A stretch of 64,000 nt of DNA from Erysipelotrichaceae bacterium (GTDB lineage Bacteria; Bacillota_I; Bacilli_A; Erysipelotrichales; Erysipelotrichaceae): contig SVBO01000002.1 in NCBI GenBank assembly GCA_015058845.1, forward strand, positions 119,248 through 183,247, in the 5' to 3' direction. This document shows positions 43,736 through 53,742 of the stretch, piece by piece. Position 1 is the first letter of the stretch. Each line of letters begins with the position of its first letter. The notes beneath the pieces are model-generated. The model saw nothing but the letters and a program-made list of their open reading frames with translations, made no database searches and was not told where the DNA came from. The position numbers and the translations under genes are program-made.

Positions 43736-46700
43736 TTACATTTCTTCATCTTCTTGAATGTGCATTGCTTGGAAATCTTCTTCATTTAAAGTTTCCGCAC
43801 CCTCTTCAACAGATGTCATAATAGCACTATCTACTTGAGCCATTTCATTTAACTCTTCTTGCTCAACCTTCTTCATATCCACTTCTTCGCCATTTTCATC
43901 AAGCATACGAACATCTAATGCTAATGCTTGTAACTCATGCTTAAGAACGCGGAATGATTCTGGTAGACCAGGACTTGGTAGATCTTGCCCCTTAATAATA
44001 GCTTCATATGTCTTAGTACGACCTACGATATCATCTGACTTAACAGTTAACATTTCTTGTAATGTATAACCAGCACCATAACCTTCTAATGCCCAAACTT
44101 CCATCTCACCGAAACGTTGACCACCATTTTGAGCCTTACCTCCTAATGGTTGTTGAGTTACTAATGAGTAAGGACCAGTAGCACGTGCATGTAGCTTATC
44201 GTCGACCATGTGTGATAACTTGATCATGTACATTACACCAACAGCTACACGTTCATCGAACTTGTCACCTGTACGACCATCGAATAGAACTTGCTTACCA
44301 TCTTCAGACATTTCAGCTTCTTCCATGATGCCCTTTAATTCTTCGTTATTGATACCATCGAATACTGGAGTCGCGAACTTGATTCCTAACTTCTTAGCAG
44401 CGAAACCTAAGTGGATCTCTAGTACTTGTCCAATGTTCATACGTGAAGGTACACCGAATGGGTTCAACATGATATCGATTGGAGTACCATCTGTCATGTA
44501 TGGCATATCTTCTACTGGAAGGATCTTAGAGATGACACCCTTGTTACCGTGACGACCGGCCATCTTGTCACCCACAGAGATCTTACGTTTTTGAACGATG
44601 AATACCTTAACTACTTCATTTACTCCTGGAGGTAGATCATATCCATCTTCTCTCTTGAAGATACGGATAGAATGAACGATACCAGCACCACCATGTGGAA
44701 CCTTTAAGGAGTTATCTCTAACTTCTCTGGACTTTTCACCAAAGATAGCTAATAATAATTTTTCTTCTGGAGAGATCTCGCTTTGGCCCTTTGGAGTCAC
44801 CTTACCAACAAGGATATCTCCTTCCTTAACCTCAGCACCGACCATAACGATACCACGAGCATCTAACATACGTGTAGCTGCTTCAGATACGTTTGGAATA
44901 TCACGTGTGATCTCTTCTGGACCAAGCTTAGTCTCACGACACTCGATCTCATAGTCTTCAATATGGATAGATGTATAAATATCATCACGAACTAAACGTT
45001 CACTCATAATGATAGCATCCTCGTAGTTATAACCAAACCAAGTCATATATGCGATAACTACGTTTTGACCTAATGCTAATTCACCGTTCTCCATAGATGG
45101 ACCATCTGCTAATGTATCTCCCACCTTAACAGTTTCCCCACGTCTTACGATAGGCTTTTGGTTGATACAAGTACCAGCATTTGAACAACGGAATTTCTCT
45201 AATACATATTCATGCTCTGCACCATCTTCACTAGTAATAATAACACGGTGGCTATCAGCATAAGTAACAAGACCTGCATGGTTAGAGATCACTGCACTTC
45301 CACTGTCACGAGCAACATAATATTCTAGACCTGTTCCAACAAATGGAGCATGTGGTTTGATTAGAGGTACTGCTTGACGTTGCATGTTTGCTCCCATTAG
45401 GGCACGAGAAGCATCGTCGTTTTCTAGGAATGGGATACATCCAGCAGCAATAGAAATGATTTGCTTAGGAGATACGTCGACTAATTCAACAGTCTCCTTC
45501 TTAGCCATGAATGTTTCACCAGCCTTACGAGCAACGACTTCATCATGGATCAATTCACCATTTGCTACCTCGTTAGCTTGGGCAATAACATATTCATTTT
45601 CCTCATCAGCTGCTAAATATACTACATCTTCAGTAACATGGCGGTTCTCATCGATCACACGATAAGGAGTTTCGATGAAGCCATATTCATTGATTCTACC
45701 ATAAGTTGTTAAGTAGTTGATCAGACCGATGTTTGGACCTTCTGGTGTTTCGATCGGACAGATTCTACCATAGTGAGAGTTGTGTACGTCACGTACTTCG
45801 AAACCAGCTCTCTCACGAGTAAGGCCACCAGGACCTAAAGCAGAGATACGACGTTTGTTAGTTAATTCTGCTAGTGGGTTTTGTTGGTCCATGAATTGTG
45901 ATAATTGAGAAGATGAGAAGAATTCTTTGATCGCAGCTGTTAATGGGCGGATGTTTGTTAGATGCTTAGGTGTCAAGCTTGACATATCAGCAATAGACAT
46001 ACGTTCCTTAACAACTCTTTCCATACGGCTTAGACCGATACGGAATTGGTTCTGGATCAATTCTCCTACAGTACGGATACGACGGTTACCTAACATATCG
46101 ATATCGTCTTCTTCACCAACACCATCGAACATATTTAATAAGTAAGAAACAGTTGCGTAAATATCCCCTGTTAATACTGTCTTCTTTGTAGTGAATGGGT
46201 CACAACCTACTACACGTACTACCTTGTTTTCTTCATTACGAACATTGATCACTTGAACAGCAGCACCTACTAGATATACTGTAACACCATTGTTAGCAGC
46301 TGCAGTAATAGCTTCTAATACTTCAGCATCTAAACGAGGACGTTCAGTAGTTGGTACATATCCCTCTACTACTACTTCATCATCATATACAAAGTCATTA
46401 CCTTCAGCATCGATCACACGACCTAATGCGAATAAACGACTACCATAGTTCAATACATTGTTTGCATTCTCACGAGTTAACTTGATAGCTCTTGCATATA
46501 GTCCACCCATGATAGCAACCTTAGAATAATGCTTAGAAATGATCTCTGCATCCTTAGCAGTGATCACCATACCCTTAGCAAATACTACACCATCACATTC
46601 GATATCCTTAGCTAAGATACGACCTTCGATAGTCTTAGGACATGTACAATCTACTGTATAAGCATCATTGTATGTGAATACAGGGTTGAATGGCATGATA

Positions 46701-47842
46701 TCCATGTGAGTACCTTGTGCTAATGCATTCTTGATCACACTACGATTCTCTTTACTAATGAATGTTCCACTAGCTACTGCTACATTACCAGCAGCATCTA
46801 AGATATCCATAGCTACATAATGTCCTTCAGCACGTGCTGCAGCATTCAATTTCTTATTTACTTTATAACGACCAGTCTTAGTTAAGTCATAACGACGAGC
46901 ATCGAAGAACTTAGCATTGATCAAGTTAGTAGAACCTTCGATCGTAGCAACTTCATCACTACGTTGGTTTTGATAGATGCTGATCATAGCTTCTTCTGTA
47001 TTCTTGATCTTATCTGCTACTAATGTATTAGTTAATTCTTCATATTCACCGAAGAAAGCGTTATACATATCGATGTATACACTTAGATTTTCTCTTTCTT
47101 CTCCTTCATATACTACTGATGGTTCATATCCAAGAGTACGTAAGAAGTTACGGAATGGTCTTGGGTCGAACATATCATCATTACGATCTGCATTTAATGA
47201 CATACCTAATGCTTTGAAGAATACTGTAGAAAGGATTTTACGTTTTCTGTCCACACTAATATTCAAGATACGACCCATTGCACTCTTCTTAGCATCGCTC
47301 ATGAATTCTAACCATGTACCACGGCTAGGAATGATCTCGCAACGATATGTTTCGCGAGTTGTCTTTTCATCTGTACCGATCTTGAAGTATGCTCCAGGAG
47401 AACGAACGATCTGAGAAACAATAACACGTTCAGCTCCGTTGATGATGAATGTACCGCTATTAGTCATTAATGGGAATTCTCCAAGGAATACTTCATCTTC
47501 CTTGATGATCACTTCTCCAGTTGTGCTATCAACCATTTCTAATTCCATTCTTGCTTTTAATGGAGTAGTATAGTTAACTTCACGATACTTACATTCATCT
47601 AGACTGTATTTAGGTTCACCAAACTCGTAACCGATGAATTTCAAGCGAATGTTTCCGGAATAGTTTTGAATTGGATATACTTCTTCAAAAACTTCGCGGA
47701 TCCCTTCTTTCATGAACCAATCGAATGAATTAGTTTGGATCTCTACTAGGTTAGGGATTGGCAGTGTACCGCTGTACTTTGTGTAATCACGGCGCACAGT
47801 ATCTTTTCCTGTTGTTACAAGACGATAACTTTGTTTACTCAT
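43736..47842 (-). CDS. rpoB: RNA polymerase subunit beta
   Basis: 1368 residues from 47842 (MSKQSYRL), with AAAGG 9 bases upstream; the ATG at 47851 is too close to that site. About 175 residues longer than in Bacillus, mainly because the external-1 region (about 345-570) is expanded. Conserved regions include [32 protein letters not shown] and the late HKGNKGV-like loop [10 protein letters not shown]. In the rifampicin pocket the usual ThrHisLysArgArg reads [11 protein letters not shown], so the His is Asn at 45857-45859. Directly before the gene is a terminator-like hairpin. Confidence 0.98.
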   Translation of the reverse strand: MSKQSYRLVTTGKDTVRRDYTKYSGTLPIPNLVEIQTNSFDWFMKEGIREVFEEVYPIQNYSGNIRLKFIGYEFGEPKYSLDECKYREVNYTTPLKARMELEMVDSTTGEVIIKEDEVFLGEFPLMTNSGTFIINGAERVIVSQIVRSPGAYFKIGTDEKTTRETYRCEIIPSRGTWLEFMSDAKKSAMGRILNISVDRKRKILSTVFFKALGMSLNADRNDDMFDPRPFRNFLRTLGYEPSVVYEGEERENLSVYIDMYNAFFGEYEELTNTLVADKIKNTEEAMISIYQNQRSDEVATIEGSTNLINAKFFDARRYDLTKTGRYKVNKKLNAAARAEGHYVAMDILDAAGNVAVASGTFISKENRSVIKNALAQGTHMDIMPFNPVFTYNDAYTVDCTCPKTIEGRILAKDIECDGVVFAKGMVITAKDAEIISKHYSKVAIMGGLYARAIKLTRENANNVLNYGSRLFALGRVIDAEGNDFVYDDEVVVEGYVPTTERPRLDAEVLEAITAAANNGVTVYLVGAAVQVINVRNEENKVVRVVGCDPFTTKKTVLTGDIYATVSYLLNMFDGVGEEDDIDMLGNRRIRTVGELIQNQFRIGLSRMERVVKERMSIADMSSLTPKHLTNIRPLTAAIKEFFSSSQLSQFMDQQNPLAELTNKRRISALGPGGLTRERAGFEVRDVHNSHYGRICPIETPEGPNIGLINYLTTYGRINEYGFIETPYRVIDENRHVTEDVVYLAADEENEYVIAQANEVANGELIHDEVVARKAGETFMAKKETVELVDVSPKQIISIAAGCIPFLENDDASRALMGANMQRQAVPLIKPHAPFVGTGLEYYVARDSGSAVISNHAGLVTYADSHRVIITSEDGAEHEYVLEKFRCSNAGTCINQKPIVRRGETVKVGDTLADGPSMENGELALGQNVVIAYMTWFGYNYEDAIIMSERLVRDDIYTSIHIEDYEIECRETKLGPEEITRDIPNVSEAATRMLDARGIVMVGAEVKEGDILVGKVTPKGQSEISPEEKLLLAIFGEKSREVRDNSLKVPHGGAGIVHSIRIFKREDGYDLPPGVNEVVKVFIVQKRKISVGDKMAGRHGNKGVISKILPVEDMPYMTDGTPIDIMLNPFGVPSRMNIGQVLEIHLGFAAKKLGIKFATPVFDGINNEELKGIMEEAEMSEDGKQVLFDGRTGDKFDERVAVGVMYMIKLSHMVDDKLHARATGPYSLVTQQPLGGKAQNGGQRFGEMEVWALEGYGAGYTLQEMLTVKSDDIVGRTKTYEAIIKGQDLPSPGLPESFRVLKHELQALALDVRMLDENGEEVDMKKVEQEELNEMAQVDSAIMTSVEEGAETLNEEDFQAMHIQEDEEM

Positions 47843-47885
47843 ATGTTTCATCCTTTCTTTTTATATATACAAATACGCGAAAAAA

Positions 47886-47917
47886 GCCTTAAACGGGCAT
47901 TTTTCGTACTTTAAGGC
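47886..47917 (-). terminator. Terminator or attenuator immediately before rpoB
   Basis: GCCTTAAA and TTTAAGGC form an 8-base-pair stem around a 16-base loop, and the minus-strand RNA then runs TTTTTTCG. It ends 43 bases upstream of the rpoB start. No promoter is obvious after it, so partial read-through is likely. Confidence 0.75.
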
Positions 47918-47954
47918 AATTTACTATATTACCAGTTAAATAGCCGGAAGTCAA

Positions 47955-48548
47955 TTACTTTTTAATACATTTCAGTATAAAATACCCTTTATCTTTATTT
48001 ATTACAGTACAGTTCCCGAAGATCCCTTCTAATTTCTTGATAGCACTTGGGGCACCTTGCTGTTTACGAATGACCACCCATAGGCATCCATTTGTATCTA
48101 AGTGCTCATGTGCTCCTTCGAATATACTGTACACCACATCTTTTCCTGCACGGATCGGTGGATTCGTAATGATATGTTGGAAGGTCCCAGAGACATTCTC
48201 ATAGCAGTGGCTCTTTAAAGCCGTTACTGTTACCCCATTCTCTTTCGCTCCTAATTCTGTTAGTTCTAAAGCACGATCATTTACATCCACCATCGTAACA
48301 TCCAATTCAGGATTCGCTACCTTGATAGATAGACCGATCGTACCATACCCACAGCCTACATCCAATACTTTCCCACTCATTGTGGAAGGGGTCAGAGTAC
48401 TTAAAAGTAACTCACTTCCAAAATCAACTTTTTCCTTGGAGAACACCCCGTTATCAGTAATCAAATAAACACGAAAACCCCAAATTCGAAACTCCATTTT
48501 TTTTCGATTTTGGGGTAGTGAGCGATTATCTGTGAAGTAGTGTGTCAT
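47955..48548 (-). CDS. 16S rRNA guanine methyltransferase-like protein (RsmC/YbxB)
   Basis: 197 residues from 48548 (MTHYFTDNRSLPQ), with GGAGG 9 bases upstream. The longer frame from 48608 starts inside the rplL terminator, so it is rejected. The SAM motif KVLDVGCGYGTIGL is at about residues 59-72, and the catalytic ITNPPIRAGK follows at about 125-134. It matches the RsmC/YbxB group that methylates 16S rRNA. This methyltransferase lies between rplL and rpoB in many Firmicutes. Confidence 0.9.
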   Translation of the reverse strand: MTHYFTDNRSLPQNRKKMEFRIWGFRVYLITDNGVFSKEKVDFGSELLLSTLTPSTMSGKVLDVGCGYGTIGLSIKVANPELDVTMVDVNDRALELTELGAKENGVTVTALKSHCYENVSGTFQHIITNPPIRAGKDVVYSIFEGAHEHLDTNGCLWVVIRKQQGAPSAIKKLEGIFGNCTVINKDKGYFILKCIKK

Positions 48549-48587
48549 CACGCATCGCCTCCTATTTTCTTTCGTTAAAAGTGTAAA

Positions 48588-48616
48588 GAAGAAGCTTGAT
48601 TTAGCCAAGCTTCTTC
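48588..48616 (-). terminator. Terminator after rplL
   Basis: GAAGAAGCTTG / ATTTAGC / CAAGCTTCTTC, an 11-base-pair stem after the rplL stop at 48639, followed by TTTACAC on the minus strand. It is probably leaky, since the genes downstream show no strong own promoter. Confidence 0.75.
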
Positions 48617-48638
48617 ATATTTTCTTTTAAAAGATCAA

Positions 48639-49010
48639 TTACTTAATTTCTACTGTAGCACCAGCAGCAGTTAATTTTTCCTTAATAGCTTCAGCTTCTT
48701 CAGGCTTGATGTTTTCCTTGATAGCCTTTGGAGCACCATCAACTAAGCCCTTAGCTTCAACAAGACCTAAACCAGTGATTTCACGTACAGCCTTGATTAC
48801 ACCAACCTTAGATTGACCAGCGTCGATTAATACAACTGATACTTCGCTTGGAGCAGCAGCAGCAGCGCTGTCATCAGCAGCTACTACAGCAACTGGAGCA
48901 GCAGCAGTTACACCGAATTCTTCTTCGATAGCCTTGATTAAGTCATTTAATTCAAGGATTGTCATTTCCTTAAGAGATGCGATAACATCTTGAGCATTTA
49001 ATTTTGCCAT
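48639..49010 (-). CDS. rplL: Ribosomal protein L7/L12
   Basis: 123 residues. The acidic stalk protein that recruits translation factors. The N-terminal dimerisation part (about 1-32) is followed by an Ala-rich hinge (AAAAAPSE) and the globular C-terminal domain with [26 protein letters not shown] lies 9 bases before the ATG. It follows rplJ by 27 bases. Confidence 0.98.
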   Translation of the reverse strand: MAKLNAQDVIASLKEMTILELNDLIKAIEEEFGVTAAAPVAVVAADDSAAAAAPSEVSVVLIDAGQSKVGVIKAVREITGLGLVEAKGLVDGAPKAIKENIKPEEAEAIKEKLTAAGATVEIK

Positions 49011-49037
49011 TTTAATTTTCCTCCTGTTTTTAATAAA

Positions 49038-49535
49038 TTAAGCGTTTTCTTCTTTTTGATCAGCGACAGCTTTAATAACACAAGCAAAGTCGCGTACTGG
49101 AGCTTGTAAGCATCCTAGTAACATTGAAATCATACCCTCGCGGTTTGGAAGCTTAGATAATTCAACGATAGTATCTGCGTCTACTACTTTACCTTCAACG
49201 ATACCACCCTTGATAACTAGCTTGTTGTGTGTCTTAGCGAACTTAGCTAATACACGAGCAGGTGCAACAGCATCTTCACCGAATGCGATAGCATTTGGAC
49301 CTACCAAAGTATCTGTTAATTCAGCGAAACCATTTGCTTCAGCAGCACGAGAAGATAATGTGTTCTTATAAACCTTATATTCAACACCTTCTGCTCTTAA
49401 GCTGCGACGAAGTTCTGTAACTTCAGCAACGCTCAAACCACGGTATTCGACAACTACTGATGAACTAGATTTTGCAAATTTCTCACCGATTTCTGCAACA
49501 ACTTGTTCCTTTTGCATAATAATTTCCTTATTCAT
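49038..49535 (-). CDS. rplJ: Ribosomal protein L10
   Basis: 165 residues. It anchors the L7/L12 stalk to 23S rRNA. MQKEQVVAEIGEKF and EYRGLSVAEVTELRR are typical of the N-terminal domain. The start at 49535 has AGGAGG 9 bases upstream. First gene of rplJ-rplL, under an L10-type leader. Confidence 0.97.
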   Translation of the reverse strand: MNKEIIMQKEQVVAEIGEKFAKSSSSVVVEYRGLSVAEVTELRRSLRAEGVEYKVYKNTLSSRAAEANGFAELTDTLVGPNAIAFGEDAVAPARVLAKFAKTHNKLVIKGGIVEGKVVDADTIVELSKLPNREGMISMLLGCLQAPVRDFACVIKAVADQKEENA

Positions 49536-49549
49536 TGTCAGCTACCTCC

Positions 49550-49683
49550 TTAAAAGATACCAATATACAAAATTAAAGCCGGAAGATGCAGACACATTCC
49601 CGGCTTGAAAAGTACAAAATTACATTTTCTACCTCGGTAACATGATTAAGCATACGCCGTTACTGTCTACAGTATATTGATAA
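49550..49683 (-). promoter_or_regulatory. L10 leader (ribosomal-protein autoregulatory RNA)
   Basis: The transcribed region between the promoter and rplJ is about 145 bases long and structured. The clearest element is AAGCCGG/CCGGCTT (49576-49606), closing an internal loop, followed by TTTAATTTTG, so it can also act as an attenuator. The position, size and hairpin match the L10-leader type seen in Firmicutes. The bound L10(L12) complex represses the operon. Exact boundaries are approximate. Confidence 0.75.
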
Positions 49684-49690
49684 CATAGAT

Positions 49691-49719
49691 ATTATATAGA
49701 TATATATACCAATTGTCAA
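49691..49719 (-). promoter_or_regulatory. Promoter of rplJ-rplL
   Basis: Perfect TTGACA (49714-49719), a 17-base spacer and perfect TATAAT (49691-49696). Confidence 0.88.
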
Positions 49720-49792
49720 GAACTTTTTAAACTTTATTTTCACTTTCTGACTACTATTTGTTTGATATTCATAACACACTAAGGTATACAAA

Positions 49793-49815
49793 AAGAGATG
49801 TCACAGACACCTCTT
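49793..49815 (-). terminator. Terminator after the APC permease
   Basis: AAGAG, TGTC / ACA / GACA, CTCTT with one internal mismatch, followed by TTTTTGT on the minus strand. It overlaps the permease stop. Confidence 0.65.
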
Positions 49816-51160
49816 ACTTACTCTTATAGAAAATATTACCAAACGCCATGATCACAGCAAAGACAATAAAGAAATGAACGAACACAGAACCGCCATATCC
49901 AGCATATGCCGCATATACCATCAAGACACATCCACATACAGCAGCAATCGGAGTGATCACACGATCAAAGAGATTATACCCCTTAGCATTCACCATAAAC
50001 TTAATGAACATTGGAATATACATCGCATAGATCGCTACAATAGACATTTCACTATTATCAAAACAGAAGTTTCCAAACCAACCAGTACTCAAGTTAGCTC
50101 CATAGAAATACAACAACCAAAAACCACTTAAGAATAGACCAGCGATCGCAGAGTTAGTTGGCATATTTGTATAAGGATCTACTTGCTTAAACATTTTAGG
50201 TAGCGGCCCTTCATTACGAGATGCCAGTGAATAGAAACCACGACAACATGCTAGCATTAGACCATTCAATGTACCAAGACATGAGATAATAACGATCACG
50301 AATACTAACGTACCAGCAGCAGTTCCAAACAAACGAGTAAACGCAATACGTACCGCATTCTCGCCAGCTGTCAATAATACATCTACAGATACCGCTCCAT
50401 TGATACCAATGTAATATAATACATAAGTAGCAATAACTACTAAAGCCCCAGCGATCAGTGCAATCGGAAGGTTCTTCTTAGAATCTTTTAACTCTGCATT
50501 GATAGTAGTAGCTAAGATCCAACCATCAAACGCAAATGCAACAGATACGACAGCAGACATCAATGCTTCAGACACCCCCATAGCAGGTGCACTCTCTTGG
50601 AATAATTCTACCAAAGTACCATTCATGACACCATATACAGTACCTACCACAGCCATTAATACTAGTGGGATCATCTTGATCACAGTTGTAGTAACTTGGA
50701 ATTTACCAGCTAGTTTAGGAGATAAGGCATTCATAGCATACATAGCACATAGATAGAATAGAGTGATCGTCATACAAGAACCACCCACGATATCCCAGCC
50801 TAGTAAAGAGCATGTATAACGAGCACTTACCCATGCTAGTACAGCACAAAGGGATGGAATATAGATCACAGTAGTAAACCAAACTAAGTTATATGCATAA
50901 CGTTTACCAAGTGTATTTTCTGCAAAGTCTACTAGACCATTCTTAACATCGTAATGCGTAGCCATCTTCGCAAATACATAGGAACATGCTACCATGATGC
51001 CACCTACGATCAACCATGCTAAGATCCCTAGTGGCATATTTCCACCAGTACGACTTAATACTACTTCTGCTTTAAAGAATACCCCTGAACCAATTACTAC
51101 ACCTACTACCATACTGATAGCAGTCATCAAGCCATATTTTTTCTCTAATTTATTCTCCAT
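49814..51160 (-). CDS. APC-superfamily amino-acid permease
   Basis: 448 residues from 51160 (MENKLEKKYGLMTAIS), where GAGGTGG lies 6 bases upstream; an earlier ATG at 51232 is rejected. Roughly twelve hydrophobic segments, with the family hallmark VVGVVIGSGVFFKAEVVL in the first helix. It probably exchanges or imports an amino acid; the substrate is not known. It is inserted between rplA and rplJ and has its own promoter (51204-51232) with an inverted repeat. It is not obviously linked to the ribosomal genes in function. Confidence 0.88.
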   Translation of the reverse strand: MENKLEKKYGLMTAISMVVGVVIGSGVFFKAEVVLSRTGGNMPLGILAWLIVGGIMVACSYVFAKMATHYDVKNGLVDFAENTLGKRYAYNLVWFTTVIYIPSLCAVLAWVSARYTCSLLGWDIVGGSCMTITLFYLCAMYAMNALSPKLAGKFQVTTTVIKMIPLVLMAVVGTVYGVMNGTLVELFQESAPAMGVSEALMSAVVSVAFAFDGWILATTINAELKDSKKNLPIALIAGALVVIATYVLYYIGINGAVSVDVLLTAGENAVRIAFTRLFGTAAGTLVFVIVIISCLGTLNGLMLACCRGFYSLASRNEGPLPKMFKQVDPYTNMPTNSAIAGLFLSGFWLLYFYGANLSTGWFGNFCFDNSEMSIVAIYAMYIPMFIKFMVNAKGYNLFDRVITPIAAVCGCVLMVYAAYAGYGGSVFVHFFIVFAVIMAFGNIFYKSK

Positions 51161-51203
51161 ATTTATCCACCTCATTAGTTCATTACTTGAAGTTATATTT
51201 ACT

Positions 51204-51232
51204 ATTGTACTTTCGTATATCGAAAATAACAA
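51204..51232 (-). promoter_or_regulatory. Permease promoter with an inverted repeat in the spacer
   Basis: TTGTTA (51227-51232), a 17-base spacer and TACAAT (51204-51209). Within the spacer, TTTCG and CGAAA (51211-51225) form an inverted repeat with a 5-base centre, a candidate repressor site. Confidence 0.6.
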
Positions 51233-51259
51233 TCCTATAATTCAAGAATCTACCTATTT

Positions 51260-52135
51260 CTATCTCTTTTCTTCAATACGAACATACTTTTCTTTATTGA
51301 CCACACACTTCAACTCATCACTATCAATCATAATACCATCCTCGATAGTTCTCCATTGATACCAACTCGTAACTCCTAGATCAAAGTTACCTAGAATAGC
51401 AGCCTTACGACCCAAAGCGATCAATCTACCACCGATCATTGTGAACTTTGCACCACTCTCATCATCGATATACACACCTAGATCTGCATGTACCATGATC
51501 GTAGCACCTCTCATAATAGTATCTGCCTCTACTCTAAATGCTATTCCATTGGAAGAATGTGCGATCAACTTACCATCACCAGAAATAAATACTTCTCGTC
51601 CTTCTCCTCGACATTCTAGTGAAACACAAGGAGTATACTCATCAGATTCTACTAATAAATAATTATCTCCCTGGATCACAATCTCTAAAGAGGCTTGATT
51701 AGACTCAAAGTATATGCACATTCTCTCAGATCTCTCCATATCACTAGTTGGTTCTCTTTTTACCTCTAGTCCATGTAGTGTCATGGTATATAGCTTCTTC
51801 TGTGCATTATATTCTAATTTCGTACTCCATCGTTTTGGTTCTATTTCGGTAGAATACCCATCTTCACCATCTCTACCATTTACATAATATACTGTATATC
51901 CATCTCTTGGTACCACATCGTCATGTTCATACAGAGCAATACCACCAATGTATATTTTCTCACAAGCATAGATATCAGATATGAATTGTCTAAGACCATT
52001 GTGTAATGTGTCTTTTACTCTTTTTAGAACAGATCCTTTCGCACGAATAGCACGCTCATTGGGTAGCGTGCTTGTGGTAGCATGAAGTGTATATTTATTA
52101 AGACTTTGTTCATGGAATGTGAAGGAGTCTGTCAT
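51260..52135 (-). CDS. Beta-rich protein of unknown function
   Basis: 291 residues, not recognised. It has no signal peptide or membrane segment. Most of the chain is predicted beta-strand. The C-terminal half shows short repeating Gly-rich strands (for example FISGDGKLIAHSSNGIAFRV, then IYIDDESGAKFTMIGG), reminiscent of right-handed beta-helix or carbohydrate-binding folds. AGAGGAA precedes the ATG. It lies between rplA and the permease. I cannot assign a function. Confidence 0.75.
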   Translation of the reverse strand: MTDSFTFHEQSLNKYTLHATTSTLPNERAIRAKGSVLKRVKDTLHNGLRQFISDIYACEKIYIGGIALYEHDDVVPRDGYTVYYVNGRDGEDGYSTEIEPKRWSTKLEYNAQKKLYTMTLHGLEVKREPTSDMERSERMCIYFESNQASLEIVIQGDNYLLVESDEYTPCVSLECRGEGREVFISGDGKLIAHSSNGIAFRVEADTIMRGATIMVHADLGVYIDDESGAKFTMIGGRLIALGRKAAILGNFDLGVTSWYQWRTIEDGIMIDSDELKCVVNKEKYVRIEEKR

Positions 52136-52254
52136 ATCTGTTTCCTCTTGTTTTGATGTGTTTCTTATGTATTATTATACTAGAATTTTGAGGAGAGATA
52201 AATAAAAATATATACTATTTAGAAATTTATAAGTGTTCTAGGAGAAAAAACAAA

Positions 52255-52274
52255 AAAGAGGCCTAAGCCTCTTT
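52255..52274 (-). terminator. Terminator after rplA
   Basis: AAAGAGGC / CTAA / GCCTCTTT with TTTTTTGTTTT following on the minus strand. It ends rplK-rplA before the inserted genes. Confidence 0.9.
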
Positions 52275-52286
52275 GTTTGATCTGAA

Positions 52287-52970
52287 TTACTCAGCAGAAA
52301 CGTGGATACCAGGACCCATTGTTGTAGAAATAACAACGTTCTTGATATATGTTCCCTTAACAGCAGCTGGACGAGCCTTCTTGATAACTTCAGCAAGAGC
52401 ACGGAAGTTTTCAACGATTTGGCTAGCTTCGAATGAAGTCTTACCGATAAGAACGTTGATGTTACCTTCCTTATCAACACGGTATTCAACTTTACCCTTC
52501 TTGATATCGTTAACAGCCTTAGTTACGTCCATAGTAACTGTACCAGTCTTAGGGTTTGGCATTAAGCCCTTAGGACCTAAGATCTTACCTAACTTACCTA
52601 ATTCACCCATCATATCAGGAGTAGCAACGATTACATCGAAATCGAACCAACCCTTCTTGATGTCTTCTAACATTTCCTTACCACCAACGAAATCTGCGCC
52701 AGCTTCCTTAGCTTCAGTTTCCTTAGCACCTTGAGTGATAACTAATACACGTTGAGTACGACCAGTACCATGAGGTAATACCATAGCACCACGGATTTGT
52801 TGATCAGCATGACGAGGGTCAACGTTTAAACGGAAAGAAACTTCTACAGAAGAATCAAACTTAGTGAAGCTGATCTCTTTAGCAAGAGTAGCTGCTTCTT
52901 CGATTGAATAGATCTTGTTTCTATCTACTTGTGCAAGAGCTGCACTGAACTTTTTACTTAACTTTGCCAT
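52287..52970 (-). CDS. rplA: Ribosomal protein L1
   Basis: 227 residues, L1-stalk protein. Signatures are [20 protein letters not shown] and [23 protein letters not shown] precedes the ATG. It follows rplK by 19 bases. In the L11-L1 group L1 often represses its own operon by binding the mRNA leader. Confidence 0.98.
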   Translation of the reverse strand: MAKLSKKFSAALAQVDRNKIYSIEEAATLAKEISFTKFDSSVEVSFRLNVDPRHADQQIRGAMVLPHGTGRTQRVLVITQGAKETEAKEAGADFVGGKEMLEDIKKGWFDFDVIVATPDMMGELGKLGKILGPKGLMPNPKTGTVTMDVTKAVNDIKKGKVEYRVDKEGNINVLIGKTSFEASQIVENFRALAEVIKKARPAAVKGTYIKNVVISTTMGPGIHVSAE

Positions 52971-52989
52971 TTTCTATTAACCTCCTATA

Positions 52990-53412
52990 CTATTCCATAC
53001 CTTCTACAACAATACCCATATTACGAGCAGTACCCGCAATAATACGCATTGCAGCTTCAACGTCGTTAGCATTTAGGTCTGGCATTTTGTATTCTGCGAT
53101 CTCACGTAGCTTTTCAACTGTGATTGAACCAACCTTACCAGTCTTAGCATTTGAAGCACCTGACTTAACACCAGCAGCCTTTAATAATAAATTTGATGCT
53201 GGAGTAGTCTTTAATACGAATGTGAAAGACTTATCTTCATAAGCTGTGATAACTACTGGAACGATGTCACCCATACGGTCCTTTGTAGCTTCATTGAATT
53301 GTGTACAGAACGCAGGCATTTGGATACCAGCACTTGCTAGAGCTGGACCTGGTTTAGCACCACCAGCAGGGAACTGTAACTTACAAACTTTTGCAATTTT
53401 CTTCTTACTCAC
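52990..53412 (-). CDS. rplK: Ribosomal protein L11 (GTG start)
   Basis: 140 residues. AGGAGG lies 8 bases before a GTG at 53412, giving MSKKKIAKVCKLQFPAGG; an upstream GTG at 53421 overlaps the site. GTPase-centre protein. PAGGAKPGPALASAGI and GSITVEKLREIAE are typical. First gene of rplK-rplA. The gene that usually precedes it, nusG, is absent here. Confidence 0.97.
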   Translation of the reverse strand: MSKKKIAKVCKLQFPAGGAKPGPALASAGIQMPAFCTQFNEATKDRMGDIVPVVITAYEDKSFTFVLKTTPASNLLLKAAGVKSGASNAKTGKVGSITVEKLREIAEYKMPDLNANDVEAAMRIIAGTARNMGIVVEGME

Positions 53413-53424
53413 AAGACACACCTC

Positions 53425-53500
53425 CTAATATTTTCTATTCATGTCTGTGCAGTGGTTTATTGGACAATTGCTATCCTCCCACGCAGTAAGCCCATTACAG
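53425..53500 (-). promoter_or_regulatory. Structured leader of rplK-rplA, candidate L1-binding region
   Basis: The leader of about 95 bases contains GCGTGGGAGG followed by GTCCAATAAACCACTGC, with complementary GTGG/CCAC segments. It may be the L1 autoregulatory site. The family call is from position and motif only. Confidence 0.45.
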
Positions 53501-53508
53501 GCTATATA

Positions 53509-53536
53509 ATTATACACTATTACCAAGAAAAAGCAA
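53509..53536 (-). promoter_or_regulatory. Promoter of rplK-rplA
   Basis: TTGCTT (53531-53536), a 16-base spacer and perfect TATAAT (53509-53514). It is divergent from the M24 gene. The remaining gap up to 53742 holds no other feature I can support. Confidence 0.65.
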
Positions 53537-53742
53537 GTAAAAATTTCAAGAAATTAGTGTTATTTTTAACTTTTCAATACAATTTTATATCGATCATTTC
53601 CTACTCACTAAATACCCCTGATTTCTTACAAGAATCCTTGTCAAATACCCCCTTTTCATATCACTTTTGTAATAACTTTCATGAAAATTGTATAGATAAT
53701 TTCAGAAAATACTTATATAATAATTACATGGAGGTGCTTATT

